This document shows positions 1 to 6,621 of a stretch of DNA of 9,445 nucleotides, in pieces. The stretch's first letter is position 1; each line of letters starts with the position of its first letter. The notes below the pieces were generated by a model. It did no database searches, was not told where the DNA came from, and saw only the letters and a program-made list of their open reading frames with translations. Location of the stretch: contig DASQWR010000082.1 of assembly GCA_035640155.1 (NCBI GenBank), positions 1-9,445 of the forward strand, read 5' to 3'. Both the position numbers and the translations under genes were made by a program. This stretch comes from JALYQB01 sp035640155 (GTDB lineage: Bacteria > Actinomycetota > Actinomycetes > Mycobacteriales > Pseudonocardiaceae).

Positions 1-173
1 TGCTGCACGACGTGGTGACCCGGTTCGGCACCGCCCCCGACGGGCCACCCGGACCGATCGCCGCGGCCGTCGAGCTGGCCCTCGAATCGCTCTACCTGAC
101 CCGCAAGCTCAGCAAGGACGCCGAGAACGGGCAGACGGTATACGGCGGGCGAGCGGAGCGAAGGAAGGGATGA
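1..173 (+). pseudogene. MoxR-like AAA+ ATPase, C-terminal fragment (detached from its N-terminal part)
   Basis: The frame starting at base 3 is open from the window edge to TGA at 171-173 and reads LHDVVTRFG..., then AAAVELALESLYLTRKLSKD and ends near TVYG. This is the typical C-terminus of the actinobacterial 'magnesium chelatase'-type MoxR ATPase that precedes a VWA gene (Rv0958-like, from family knowledge). The matching N-terminal 425 or so residues lie on the opposite strand at 370-1647 and stop at ...EVLAALP, which is where this fragment should continue. The two pieces together give about 485 residues, close to the family length. The fragment lies in the inverted left-end segment. Alternatively it is the end of a second, complete ATPase copy extending left of the window, which cannot be excluded from here. 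Confidence 0.7.
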
Positions 174-177
174 GCCC

Positions 178-399
178 GTGAGCAGGTACGCCTACGGGCC
201 CTGGCGCGGCGGGCCGGACCCGCTGGCCCCCCCCGCGGACCTCCGCGAGGCGCTGGCCGAGATCGGCCGGGAGGTGATGGATGGGGCGTCGCCGCGGGCC
301 GCGATGCGGGAGCTGCTGCGCCGCGGGATGCCCGGCACCCGCGGCCTGGACGACCTCGCCCGGCGGGTGTGGCAGCGCCGCGAGCACCTCGACCGCCGG
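178..399 (+). pseudogene. VWA-domain protein (MoxR partner), N-terminal fragment
   Basis: GTG at 178 follows the ATPase stop by 4 bases and has a Shine-Dalgarno GGAAGGG at 163-169, 8 bases upstream. The product starts MSRYAYGPWRGGPDPLAPP and continues with GLDDLARRVWQRREHL. This is the conserved N-terminus of the long (about 650 aa) actinobacterial VWA protein encoded just after the MoxR ATPase (Rv0959-like, from family knowledge). After about residue 70-74 the expected sequence (…LDGT…) is lost. The frame then runs on only as an antisense shadow of the minus-strand ATPase, with low-complexity G/A/R/D/H composition. The VWA domain itself with its MIDAS motif is not in the window. In function it would act with the ATPase in an assembly or metal-insertion-like role. 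The exact end of homology is uncertain within 370-399. Confidence 0.65.
370..399. other. Inversion or misjoin junction inside the MoxR/VWA locus
   Basis: Both strands look like genuine protein here. Plus reads QRREHLDRR, continuing the VWA N-terminus. Minus reads PAVEVLAAL, the expected ATPase segment. The shared core (plus-strand GCGAGCACCTCGAC) could therefore be a short inverted repeat present in both genes, at which the strand switch happened or at which an assembler switched strands. The junction cannot be placed more exactly from one sequence. Confidence 0.55.
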
Positions 400-1647
400 C
401 ACCCGCTCCCCGGTGACCACCCGGTGCCCGCCGGAGACCGCGTCGGCCAGCGGCGTGAGGTCCAGTCCGGTGAGGCGGGCCCGCGCGGTGTCCGCGACCG
501 CGCGGCGCAGCAGGTGGGTGAGCACCTCGGCCTGCTCGTCGCGCTCGCCTGGGACGTCCTCACCCCCGAAGCCCGCCTCGAACTCCAGCTTGCCGCGCAG
601 CACCTCCGGGACGGTCTCCAGGTCCACCGGGCGAGCGACGGGCTGCTCCTCGCCGGTCAGCGCCGCGCGGCGCACCGCCGCCCCGGCGACGGTCTGCGCG
701 GCGGCGACCGCGAAGCGCGCCGACACCCCGGAACGCTGGTCGACCGCCGTCGAGGCGCGCAGGTGGCGGGTGAACCGGGCGAGCACCTCGATCAGCGGCG
801 GGCCCACCTCGGCGCCGATGCCGCCCAGGCCGGCCTCCTGGACCACCAGCGCGACCTCGGCGCCGATCTCCCGGGGGTAGTGGGTGCGGATCTCGGCGCC
901 GAAGCGGTCCTTGAGCGGGGTGATGATCCGGCCGCGGTTGGTGTAGTCCTCGGGGTTGGCGGACGCGACGAGCAGGACGTCGAGGGCCAGCCGCAGCGTG
1001 TAACCGCGGATCTGGATGTCGCGCTCCTCCATCACGTTGAGCAGCGCCACCTGGATCCGCTCGGCGAGGTCGGGCAGCTCGTTGATCGCGACGATGCCGC
1101 GGTGCGCGCGCGGGACGAGCCCGAAGTGGATGGTCTCGGGATCACCGAGGCTGCGTCCCTCGGCGACCTTCACCGGGTCGACGTCGCCGACCAGGTCACC
1201 GACGCTGGTGTCGGGGGTGGCGAGCTTCTCGGTGTACCGCTCGCTGCGGTGCCGCCAGCCGATCGGCAGCTCGTCGCCGAGCTCGGCCGCTCGGCGCCGC
1301 GAGGCGGGGGTGATCGGCTGGTACGGGTGCTCGCCGAGCTCGGCGCCCTCGATCACCGGGGTCCACTCGTCGAGCAGCCCGGTGAGGGTGCGCAGCAACC
1401 GGGTCTTGCCCTGCCCGCGCTCGCCCAGCAGCACGACGTCGTGGCCGGCCAGCAGGGCGCGCTCGAGCCGGGGCACCACGGTGTCACCGAAGCCGACGAT
1501 GCCGGGCCACCGGTCGCGCCCGGATCGCAGCGCGTGCAGCAGGTTCGTCCGGATCTCGTCCTTCACGTCGCGCTGGACATGCCCGGACGCCCGGAGCCCG
1601 CCGACGGTGCGGGGAAGGGTGGAAGCTGGAGTCAGCACCTCGTCCAC
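370..1647 (-). CDS. MoxR-like AAA+ ATPase ('magnesium chelatase' type), N-terminal ~425 residues; C-terminus displaced
   Basis: The protein is a cytoplasmic P-loop ATPase of the MoxR/ChlI group. Such proteins work with a VWA-domain partner as a chaperone-like remodelling pair. Counted from GTG 1647, Walker A is GERGQGKT (75-82). Walker B is IVAINELPDL with N189-E190, where many relatives have D-E. Sensor 1 is SANPEDYTNRG around N231, and an arginine-finger candidate lies in LKDRFG (R248). The C-terminal lid follows. Homology runs to EVLAALP at residues 420-426 (bases about 390-370). The frame then continues to 109 only as a shadow of the VWA fragment, ending in unrelated sequence. The expected last ~56 residues are found in opposite orientation at 3-173. 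The start is supported because GTG lies one base after the TAG of the upstream membrane-protein gene, which suggests translational coupling; no clear separate SD is seen. As laid out, the gene would give a protein with the wrong C-terminus. Confidence 0.8.
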
Positions 1648-1648
1648 G

Positions 1649-2143
1649 CTACGCCCGCGGGCCGACCCGTTCGCGTTCCGCGAAGGCGAGCCAGACGTAG
1701 CACAGCCCGGTGAGGAACAGCAGCCCGGTGAGCACGCCCTCCATCTGCAGTGGGGTGAGCACACCCACCGGACCGGGGACGAACGCCACCACCACGACCA
1801 GGGCGTAGAGCAGCGGGTCGAGCAGCCGCAGCGCCGAGACGCCGAGGCCGGGCACGCCGGACGGGAAGCGCAGGAAGGCCACCGACTCGGCGCACCCGAT
1901 CACCCCGCCGAGCACGAACGCCACCCGCCACAGCAGCCCACCGTCGGCGTCCCCGGAGAGCAGCGAACCCAGCGCCATGGTGCCGGGCAGGAAGAAGTGC
2001 AGCGCGATGTGCAGGGTTGCGCGGTGCCGCCTGGGGTCGGAACGCCAACCGCCGTGGGCGAACTGGATGACGCCGAACCACAGTCCCAGCAGGGTGAAGC
2101 TCACCCCGCTGAGTGCCTGGTAGAACACGGTGGCCTCGTCCAC
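1649..2143 (-). CDS. Conserved hypothetical membrane protein, about 5 TM helices (164 aa)
   Basis: I do not recognise a named family. GTG 2143 gives VDEATVFYQALSGVSFTLLG..., which goes straight into a first hydrophobic helix (about residues 10-28). Four more hydrophobic segments follow: IALHFFLPGTMALGSLL, VAFVLGGVIGCAESVAFL, LLYALVVVVAFVPG and LTGLLFLTGLCYVWLAF. The protein ends in a short basic tail (ERERVGPRA). It lies 17 bases after the SCO1664-family gene, and its stop is one base from the ATPase start. It is therefore almost certainly co-transcribed with both and may anchor the MoxR/VWA module or the kinase-like module to the membrane (inference). No SD stands out before 2143. The frame is open further upstream, but only through the antisense or shifted reading of the preceding gene. 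Confidence 0.7.
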   Translation of the reverse strand: MDEATVFYQALSGVSFTLLGLWFGVIQFAHGGWRSDPRRHRATLHIALHFFLPGTMALGSLLSGDADGGLLWRVAFVLGGVIGCAESVAFLRFPSGVPGLGVSALRLLDPLLYALVVVVAFVPGPVGVLTPLQMEGVLTGLLFLTGLCYVWLAFAERERVGPRA

Positions 2144-2160
2144 CGGCCCAGTATGGTGGA

Positions 2161-2955
2161 TCAGAACGCGGGCCAGGGAATGGCGGGCCAGTCGCCGTGG
2201 GGTGCGGGGAAGGTCTCGGTGGCGAGCAACCCGTCGGCCCGTTCCCGCAGCGCCTGGATCTCCTTGCGGGTCAGGTGCTCCTCCAGCCGGTCGGCCAGGG
2301 CCCGGTCGAGGTCGGCCCGCAACCGGCGCAGCATGTGCACCGCCTCGGTGGGCAGTGGTTCCCCGAGGAAGCCCCACAGCACGGTGCGCAGCTTCTCCTC
2401 GTGGTGCAGGCAGACGCCATGGTCGACGCCGTAGACGCCGCCGTCGGTTCCGGCCAGGACATGGCCACCCTTGCGGTCGGCGTTGTTGAGCAGGACGTCG
2501 AGCACCGCCAGCCGCCGCAGCTCCGCCGTGTCCGCGTGCACCAGCAGCGCCGGGTCGCCGAACCGGTCGTGGGCGCGCAACACCCGACGCCACCCGCCGG
2601 GGACGTCCTGCACGCCCACCACGTCCACCAGCGCTCGCTCGTCCTCGACCTCTACCCACAGCTGCACCATTCCGGGGCCGAACGGTCCGGGCCGCAGCAC
2701 CGTCGGAGGTATCTGGGCCCATCCGGTGGCCTCCGAGACCAGGTAGGACGCCACCTCCCGGTCGGCGAGCGTGCCGTCCGGGAAGTCCCACAGCGGCCGC
2801 TCGCCGCGGATGGGCTTGTACACGCAGCGCGCCTCGACGCCGCCACCGCTGATCGTGCAGAACAGGGTGGCGTTGGAGGCGTCGACGATGCGGCCGGCGA
2901 CCTCGATCCGCCCGGTGCGCAGCAGCGGCAGCGCCACCGGGTCGGTGGGGAGCAC
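2161..2955 (-). CDS. SCO1664-family protein (TIGR03843), PI3/4-kinase-like
   Basis: The 264-residue protein (from GTG 2955) matches the SCO1664 family, which is related to the phosphatidylinositol 3/4-kinase catalytic fold. Visible kinase-like landmarks are VYKPIRGE with K47 (ATP-lysine position), DREVASYLVS with E67 (helix-C-like), NNADRKGGH at 157-165 with D160 (catalytic-loop equivalent) and GVDHG with D178 (DFG-like metal ligand). FPAPHGDWPAIPWPAF forms the C-terminus. The true substrate (lipid, protein or small molecule) is not known to me. The gene starts 11 bases after the DUF3090 stop and ends 17 bases before the membrane-protein gene, so it belongs to the same transcript. The start is moderately sure: GTG 2937 is an in-frame alternative and neither has a strong SD. 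In other actinobacteria this gene usually sits beside DUF3090 and the phosphomutase-like gene, often with mshC; mshC is not in this window. Confidence 0.85.
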   Translation of the reverse strand: MLPTDPVALPLLRTGRIEVAGRIVDASNATLFCTISGGGVEARCVYKPIRGERPLWDFPDGTLADREVASYLVSEATGWAQIPPTVLRPGPFGPGMVQLWVEVEDERALVDVVGVQDVPGGWRRVLRAHDRFGDPALLVHADTAELRRLAVLDVLLNNADRKGGHVLAGTDGGVYGVDHGVCLHHEEKLRTVLWGFLGEPLPTEAVHMLRRLRADLDRALADRLEEHLTRKEIQALRERADGLLATETFPAPHGDWPAIPWPAF

Positions 2956-2966
2956 CGCGCTGCCGC

Positions 2967-3533
2967 TCAGCTGGTGCCCGCCCGCCGGTAGCCGTTCTGC
3001 CGCGGGCAGATGTGCCCATCGGGTTCCAGCGGCTCGGCGCACAGCGGGCACGGCTTGCGTCCGGCCGAGACGACCCGGGTGGCGCGGCTGGTGAAGGCGC
3101 GCACCTGTTCGGGGCTGAGGAAGACCCGGACCGCGTCGGGACCCTCCTCGGTGTCATCGAGCACCACCGACTCGTCCACCTCGTCCTCGGTGACGGCGAG
3201 CAGCTCGACCACGACCGCCCTGGACTCGGCGTCCCAGCCCAGGCCCATCGTGCCCACCCGGAACTCCTGCTCCACTGGGGTCGCGAGGGGCTCGATGTCG
3301 AGGAGATCGTCGGATGGCTCGTCCGGCATCTCGGCACCGAATCGGCGCACCACCTCGGTCAGCAGTGCGGAGAGCCGCTCGGCGAGCACCGAGACCTGCT
3401 CCTTCTCCAGGAGCACGCTGACCACCTTCGACTGGTCGACGGCCTGGAGGTAGAACGAGCGCTCACCGGGCTCCCCGACGGTCCCGGCGATGAACCGGTC
3501 GGGCGTGCGGAAGACGTGGATGACGCGGGACAT
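2967..3533 (-). CDS. DUF3090 family protein (TIGR03847) with C-terminal zinc-ribbon motif
   Basis: The 188-residue protein begins MSRVIHVFRTPDRFIAGTVG, characteristic of the actinobacterial DUF3090 family. The core has a conserved FYLQAVD segment (27-33) and an acidic middle (DEPSDDLLDIEPL, EDEVDESVVLDDTEE). The C-terminus carries KPCPLCAEPLEPDGHICPR. C162, C165, H174 and C176 are spaced as a small zinc-binding knuckle. Function is unknown. The ATG at 3533 is well supported by GGAG at 3542-3539, five bases upstream. The gene is separated from the phosphomutase-like gene by about 97 bases and is followed by the SCO1664-family gene after 11 bases. This constant pairing with a kinase-like and a phosphatase-fold protein suggests a partner or adaptor role (inference). 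Confidence 0.88.
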   Translation of the reverse strand: MSRVIHVFRTPDRFIAGTVGEPGERSFYLQAVDQSKVVSVLLEKEQVSVLAERLSALLTEVVRRFGAEMPDEPSDDLLDIEPLATPVEQEFRVGTMGLGWDAESRAVVVELLAVTEDEVDESVVLDDTEEGPDAVRVFLSPEQVRAFTSRATRVVSAGRKPCPLCAEPLEPDGHICPRQNGYRRAGTS

Positions 3534-3538
3534 GGCAG

Positions 3539-3542
3539 CTCC
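3539..3542 (-). promoter_or_regulatory. Shine-Dalgarno of the DUF3090 gene
   Basis: Minus-strand GGAG lies five bases before ATG 3533 and fixes this start against the longer in-frame alternatives. A TAGTGT hexamer just upstream (minus 3549-3544) could be a -10 box for an internal promoter, but no convincing -35 is visible. Confidence 0.6.
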
Positions 3543-3630
3543 GACACTAGGGCACGCGCGTCCGGCCGGCATGACCCGTCCCGCCCGGCGGAGCGCGTCG
3601 AGGTGATGGTCGGCAGCCAGCGGCACGGGT

Positions 3631-4362
3631 TCAGGTGATGCCGGTGGATCCTCCGACAGTGGCGTCCGAAGACAGTGGGGCCTCCGAGGACAGGCCCGCG
3701 GGAGCCCGGCGTCGGCGCCCGCGCCGCTTGGACGGCACGAGCGCGTCCACATCGCCACCGGTGTCATTCATCCGCACCACGAACGGCCGGGTCTCGGTGT
3801 AGGTGACCACGCTGATCGAGCACGGTTCGACGACAATGCGCTGGAAGCCGTCCAGGTGCAGGCCCAGCGCGTCGGCGAGCGCGGCTTTGATGACGTCACC
3901 GTGGCTGCAGGCGAGCCACACCACCTGCGGTCCGTGTTCGGCTGCCAGCTTCGCGTCCCACTCCCGCACCGCGGCGACCACCCGAGCCTGCATCGTGGCC
4001 AGACCCTCACCACCGGGAAACACCGCAGCCGATGGGTGCGACTGCACCACCTTCCACAGCGGCTCCTTGCCGAGCTTCTTCAGCTCCCGGCCGGTCCACG
4101 CGCCGTAGTCCACCTCGGCGAACCGGTCGTCCACCGCCGGCTCGACGTTCCGGGCGGCCACCAGCGGCGCGACGGTTTCCCGGCAGCGCTGCAGCGGGGA
4201 ACACACCACCGCGGCCAGCGGGACGGGCTCCAGCCGGCGGGCGATCGCGTCGGCCTGCGCGCACCCGTTCTCGTCGAGCGCCACCCCGGGCGAGTGGCCG
4301 GCAAGCACCCCGGCGGTGTTCGCCGAGGAGCGGCCGTGCCGCAGCAGGATGAGCGTGCCCAC
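3631..4362 (-). CDS. Histidine phosphatase superfamily protein, MSMEG_4193-type (TIGR03848) phosphomutase-like
   Basis: This is a phosphoglycerate-mutase/histidine-phosphatase fold enzyme of 243 residues. From GTG 4362 the N-terminus is GTLILLRHGRSSANTAGVLAG. The catalytic RHG is at 8-10 (H9 would be phosphorylated). R59 lies in LQRCRET, the acid candidate E83 in RFAEVDYGAW, and the second histidine H154 in CSHGDVIK. The C-terminus has a basic patch (SKRRGRRRR) and a Ser/Thr/Gly-rich tail not needed for the fold. The physiological substrate is unknown. The start at 4362 is preferred over GTG 4371 because AGGG (4374-4371) sits eight bases before 4362 but directly abuts 4371. The gene lies 17 bases after the uppP stop, so it is co-transcribed with it. 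Confidence 0.88.
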   Translation of the reverse strand: MGTLILLRHGRSSANTAGVLAGHSPGVALDENGCAQADAIARRLEPVPLAAVVCSPLQRCRETVAPLVAARNVEPAVDDRFAEVDYGAWTGRELKKLGKEPLWKVVQSHPSAAVFPGGEGLATMQARVVAAVREWDAKLAAEHGPQVVWLACSHGDVIKAALADALGLHLDGFQRIVVEPCSISVVTYTETRPFVVRMNDTGGDVDALVPSKRRGRRRRAPAGLSSEAPLSSDATVGGSTGIT

Positions 4363-4365
4363 TCC

Positions 4366-4375
4366 CGGCACCCTA
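4366..4375 (-). promoter_or_regulatory. Ribosome binding site deciding the phosphomutase-like start (TAGGGTGCCG)
   Basis: The 10-base string TAGGGTGCCG occurs here and again before uppP (minus 5226-5217). In both cases AGGG is exactly eight bases from the downstream GTG, while another in-frame GTG lies inside the string itself. The shared geometry supports the downstream GTG in both genes. Confidence 0.5.
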
Positions 4376-4379
4376 GACG

Positions 4380-5213
4380 TCAGGTCGCACTGATCACCCC
4401 GGTGCCCAGCAGCGCGAGCACCACCAGCCCCAGCGCCACCCGGTACCAGACGAACACGTACACGCTGTGCCGCTCGACGTAGCGCAGCAGCCAGGCGATC
4501 GTGGCATAACCGACGGCGAACGCGATGAGGGTCGCCACCACCATCTGCGCCACGGTGGGCTGCAGGCCGGGGCCCCCGGTGGTGAACACGTCCGGGATCT
4601 GGAACAGCCCCGCAGCCACCACGGCGGGGATCGCCAGCAGGAAGGAGAAGCGGACCGCGGCGACCCTGGTGAGGCCGAGGAACAGGCCCGCGGTCAGCGT
4701 GCCCCCGGACCGGGACACCCCGGGGATGAGCGCCAGGGCCTGGGCGAACCCCATCAGCACGCCGTCACGCAGGGTGAGCTGCTCGACCGGGCGCCGCTGC
4801 CGGCCGACGCGCTCCGCCACGCCGAGGACGAGCCCGAATCCGATCAGCGCGGTGGCAATGATCCACAGGTTGCGTCCGGTGGTCTGGATCGCGTCCTCGA
4901 AGAGGAACCCGAGCACGCCGATCGGGATGGTACCGATGATCACCAGCCAGGCCAGGGTGTAGTCCTGGGTGGCGCGTACCGCCGGGGATCCGAACCCGCG
5001 GAACCAGGTGGCGACCAGGTGCCCGATGTCGCGGGCGAAGTAGAGGAGCACCGCCGCTTCGGTGCCGAGCTGGGTCACCGCGGTGAACGCCGCACCCGCG
5101 TCGGCGGCGAAGAACACCTCGGAGACGATGCGGAGGTGTCCGGAGGAGGAGATCGGCAGGAACTCAGTGAGTCCCTGCACCAGGCCGAGGACGACCGCTT
5201 CGAGCCAGCTCAC
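4380..5213 (-). CDS. uppP: Undecaprenyl-diphosphatase UppP (BacA)
   Basis: UppP is an integral membrane phosphatase that converts undecaprenyl diphosphate to undecaprenyl phosphate, recycling the lipid carrier for peptidoglycan and other envelope polymers. It also gives bacitracin tolerance in characterised species. The 277-residue product (GTG 5213) has the family signatures LVQGLTEFLPISSSGHL at 11-27 (the Q13...E17 form of the E/QxxxE motif, S22-S24, H26) and PGVSRSG at 164-170 with R168. About eight hydrophobic helices run from end to end, and length is normal for the family. The start has AGGG at 5225-5222, eight bases upstream; the in-frame GTG 5222 overlapping that SD is less likely. 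It is the first gene of the minus-strand run and is divergent from the LppL-like lipoprotein gene across 130 bases. Confidence 0.96.
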   Translation of the reverse strand: MSWLEAVVLGLVQGLTEFLPISSSGHLRIVSEVFFAADAGAAFTAVTQLGTEAAVLLYFARDIGHLVATWFRGFGSPAVRATQDYTLAWLVIIGTIPIGVLGFLFEDAIQTTGRNLWIIATALIGFGLVLGVAERVGRQRRPVEQLTLRDGVLMGFAQALALIPGVSRSGGTLTAGLFLGLTRVAAVRFSFLLAIPAVVAAGLFQIPDVFTTGGPGLQPTVAQMVVATLIAFAVGYATIAWLLRYVERHSVYVFVWYRVALGLVVLALLGTGVISAT

Positions 5214-5343
5214 CCGCGGCACCCTACGGCGGCCTGGCGCACCACCCGGGGGATGACCGGAACCGGATCGTCGGGAATGCTGGTGGGTCATGCTGGTAGG
5301 CCCTGATGGGGGGCCAGCTGGAAGCCGCAGGCGAGGAGGTCGG
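5214..5343. promoter_or_regulatory. Divergent intergenic region between uppP and the lipoprotein gene
   Basis: These 130 bases must hold the promoters for the uppP-led run (minus) and the lipoprotein/DUF5703 pair (plus), or their transcripts start inside it. The uppP SD (AGGG, minus 5225-5222) and the lipoprotein SD (AGGAGG, 5334-5339) are clear. I see no convincing -35/-10 pair in either direction. Confidence 0.4.
5334..5339 (+). promoter_or_regulatory. Strong Shine-Dalgarno AGGAGG deciding the lipoprotein start
   Basis: A perfect AGGAGG lies four bases before GTG 5344. It favours this start over ATG 5290, which has no SD and would put an atypical 18-residue extension before the signal peptide. 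Confidence 0.7.
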
Positions 5344-6348
5344 GTGCCGTCTGGTCCGCGTCGCCCCACGTCCGTGGGGGCCCTGGTGGCCACCGTCACC
5401 GTGCTCGTCGCCTGCTCCGGTGACGGCGCGCAGCCGCTGGTACCGGTGGCAGCCCCGGCAACCGCGCCGCAGCCCACGACTACGCCTGCGGGTGAGGTGC
5501 TGCCCGCCCCCGCGGTGCGCGCGCTGGCCGTGGACCCGGCGACCCGGACCCTCGCGGTCGCCGCGGAGGACCGGGTGCTGCTCTTCGGGCTCGACGATCC
5601 CGGCGCCGCGGTGCGGGAGGTGCCGCTCGCCGGCCCGGCCGCCGCGCTGACCGTCACCGGGAATGCCCTGCTGGTGGCCGTGCCCGAAGCGGCGTCGGTG
5701 ACCGAGATCAGGCTGCCGGAAGGGATCCCGCGGGAGCGCACCGGTCTGGACGGCCCGGTAGAGGCCGCGGTGACAGTCGGCAACCGCACCGTGGTGGCGC
5801 TCGCGAACTCCGTCGCGGTCCGGGAGGCGGACGGCTCGGTCCGCACGATCGGAGGTTTCGCCGGCGCGGCGGAGCTGGTGCCGGCCGGCGACCGGGTGGT
5901 GGTGCTGGACCGGGCGCGCACGTCGCTCACCCTGCTCGATCCGGCCGCCGGCGAGGCCGGCCCTGCGCTGCGGGTCGGTGACGGTGCGACGAGCGCGGTC
6001 GGGGACCGCTTCGGCCGCATCCTCGTGCTCGACACCCGGGAGGGTGAGCTGCTCGTGGCCGCCGGCGACCCGCTGCTGCTGCGACAGCGCTATCCGGTGC
6101 CGGGATCGCCCTACGGGCTCGGCTACGACCCGCAGCGAGACCTGGCGTGGATCACGCTGACCGCACGAAACGAGGTGGTCGGCCTCGACGTAGCCGGCGG
6201 GGAGCCCGTGGAGCGGTACCGCTTCCCGACCGTGCAGCAGCCCGACTCGGTCGCGGTGGATCCGCGCACTGGGCAGGTGTTCGTAGGATCGGCATCGGGT
6301 GCCGGCCTGCAAGTGATCGATCCGGGGCAGGTGACGCATGGTGAGTGA
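5344..6348 (+). CDS. LppL-like lipoprotein with a beta-propeller (YncE-like) fold
   Basis: The product is 334 residues from GTG 5344. The signal peptide is MPSGPRRPTSVGALVATVTV followed by lipobox LVAC with C24 as the lipidated cysteine, so it should be tethered to the outer face of the membrane. A low-complexity P/A/T linker follows (about 25-50). Repeated beta-blade-like units come next (for example ALAVDPATRTLAVAAEDRVLLF, DRFGRILVLDTREGELLV, GYDPQRDLAWITLTARNEVV, VAVDPRTGQVFVGSASG). The C-terminal section with LLLRQRYPV, SPYGL and FPTVQQPDSVAVDP resembles mycobacterial LppL (Rv2138), as I remember it, and that gene is also next to uppP. No enzymatic motif is visible; a binding or scaffold role is likely (inference). 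The stop overlaps the DUF5703 start by 11 bases, indicating coupled translation. Confidence 0.88.
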   Translation: MPSGPRRPTSVGALVATVTVLVACSGDGAQPLVPVAAPATAPQPTTTPAGEVLPAPAVRALAVDPATRTLAVAAEDRVLLFGLDDPGAAVREVPLAGPAAALTVTGNALLVAVPEAASVTEIRLPEGIPRERTGLDGPVEAAVTVGNRTVVALANSVAVREADGSVRTIGGFAGAAELVPAGDRVVVLDRARTSLTLLDPAAGEAGPALRVGDGATSAVGDRFGRILVLDTREGELLVAAGDPLLLRQRYPVPGSPYGLGYDPQRDLAWITLTARNEVVGLDVAGGEPVERYRFPTVQQPDSVAVDPRTGQVFVGSASGAGLQVIDPGQVTHGE

Positions 6349-6604
6349 CATGGGCGAGGGTGACGGCCCCGACTGCGAAGGCTCGGGCCGGAACACAGCG
6401 GGATGGGATGTGTCGAGATGGGAGTATCAGCCGCTGCGGCTGCCCCCGGGGGTGTCCCGGGTGAGCGCGGCGACCCAACTGGCGGTACAGGCCGAGTTCG
6501 CCGGCTGGGAGATGTCCCGAGTCCGGCTCTACGCCGACGGCACCCGCAGGGTGTTGCTGCGCCGGCGCCGCACCGCGGCCGCACAGCCCGGCTTGTCTGT
6601 CTGA
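6338..6604 (+). CDS. DUF5703 family small protein
   Basis: This 88-residue protein has the core WEYQPLRLPPGVSR, then AAEFAGWE-like and RVRLYADGTRRVLLRRR segments. This is the pattern of the small actinobacterial DUF5703 proteins. Function is unknown; the strongly basic C-terminus (RRRRTAAA) could contact nucleic acid or membrane (inference). ATG 6338 has a GGGGCAGG stretch ending about seven bases upstream and overlaps the lipoprotein stop by 11 bases. GTG 6341 and ATG 6350 are alternative starts, so the first four or five residues are uncertain. It converges on the cold-shock gene. Confidence 0.75.
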   Translation: MVSDMGEGDGPDCEGSGRNTAGWDVSRWEYQPLRLPPGVSRVSAATQLAVQAEFAGWEMSRVRLYADGTRRVLLRRRRTAAAQPGLSV

Positions 6605-6621
6605 CTCTCGCCGTCCCCAGC

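Noticed and set aside
178..1713. A single 511-residue plus-strand protein starting with the VWA N-terminus
   Set aside because: Only the first ~70 residues are family-like. The remainder is a Gly/Arg/Asp/His-rich antisense shadow of the minus-strand ATPase, which has clear Walker motifs.
1016..2434. A 472-residue plus-strand reading frame
   Set aside because: It is an Arg/Ser-rich shadow opposite the ATPase, membrane-protein and SCO1664-family genes, with no recognisable domain.
3534..3630. A small gene between the phosphomutase-like and DUF3090 genes
   Set aside because: No start with a SD and no coding-like frame was seen; it is a short spacer that may hold a weak promoter.
5224..6396. 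A 390-residue minus-strand reading frame opposite the lipoprotein
   Set aside because: The plus strand carries a strong SD, a lipobox signal peptide and blade repeats. The minus-strand product is His/Arg/Gly-rich shadow sequence.
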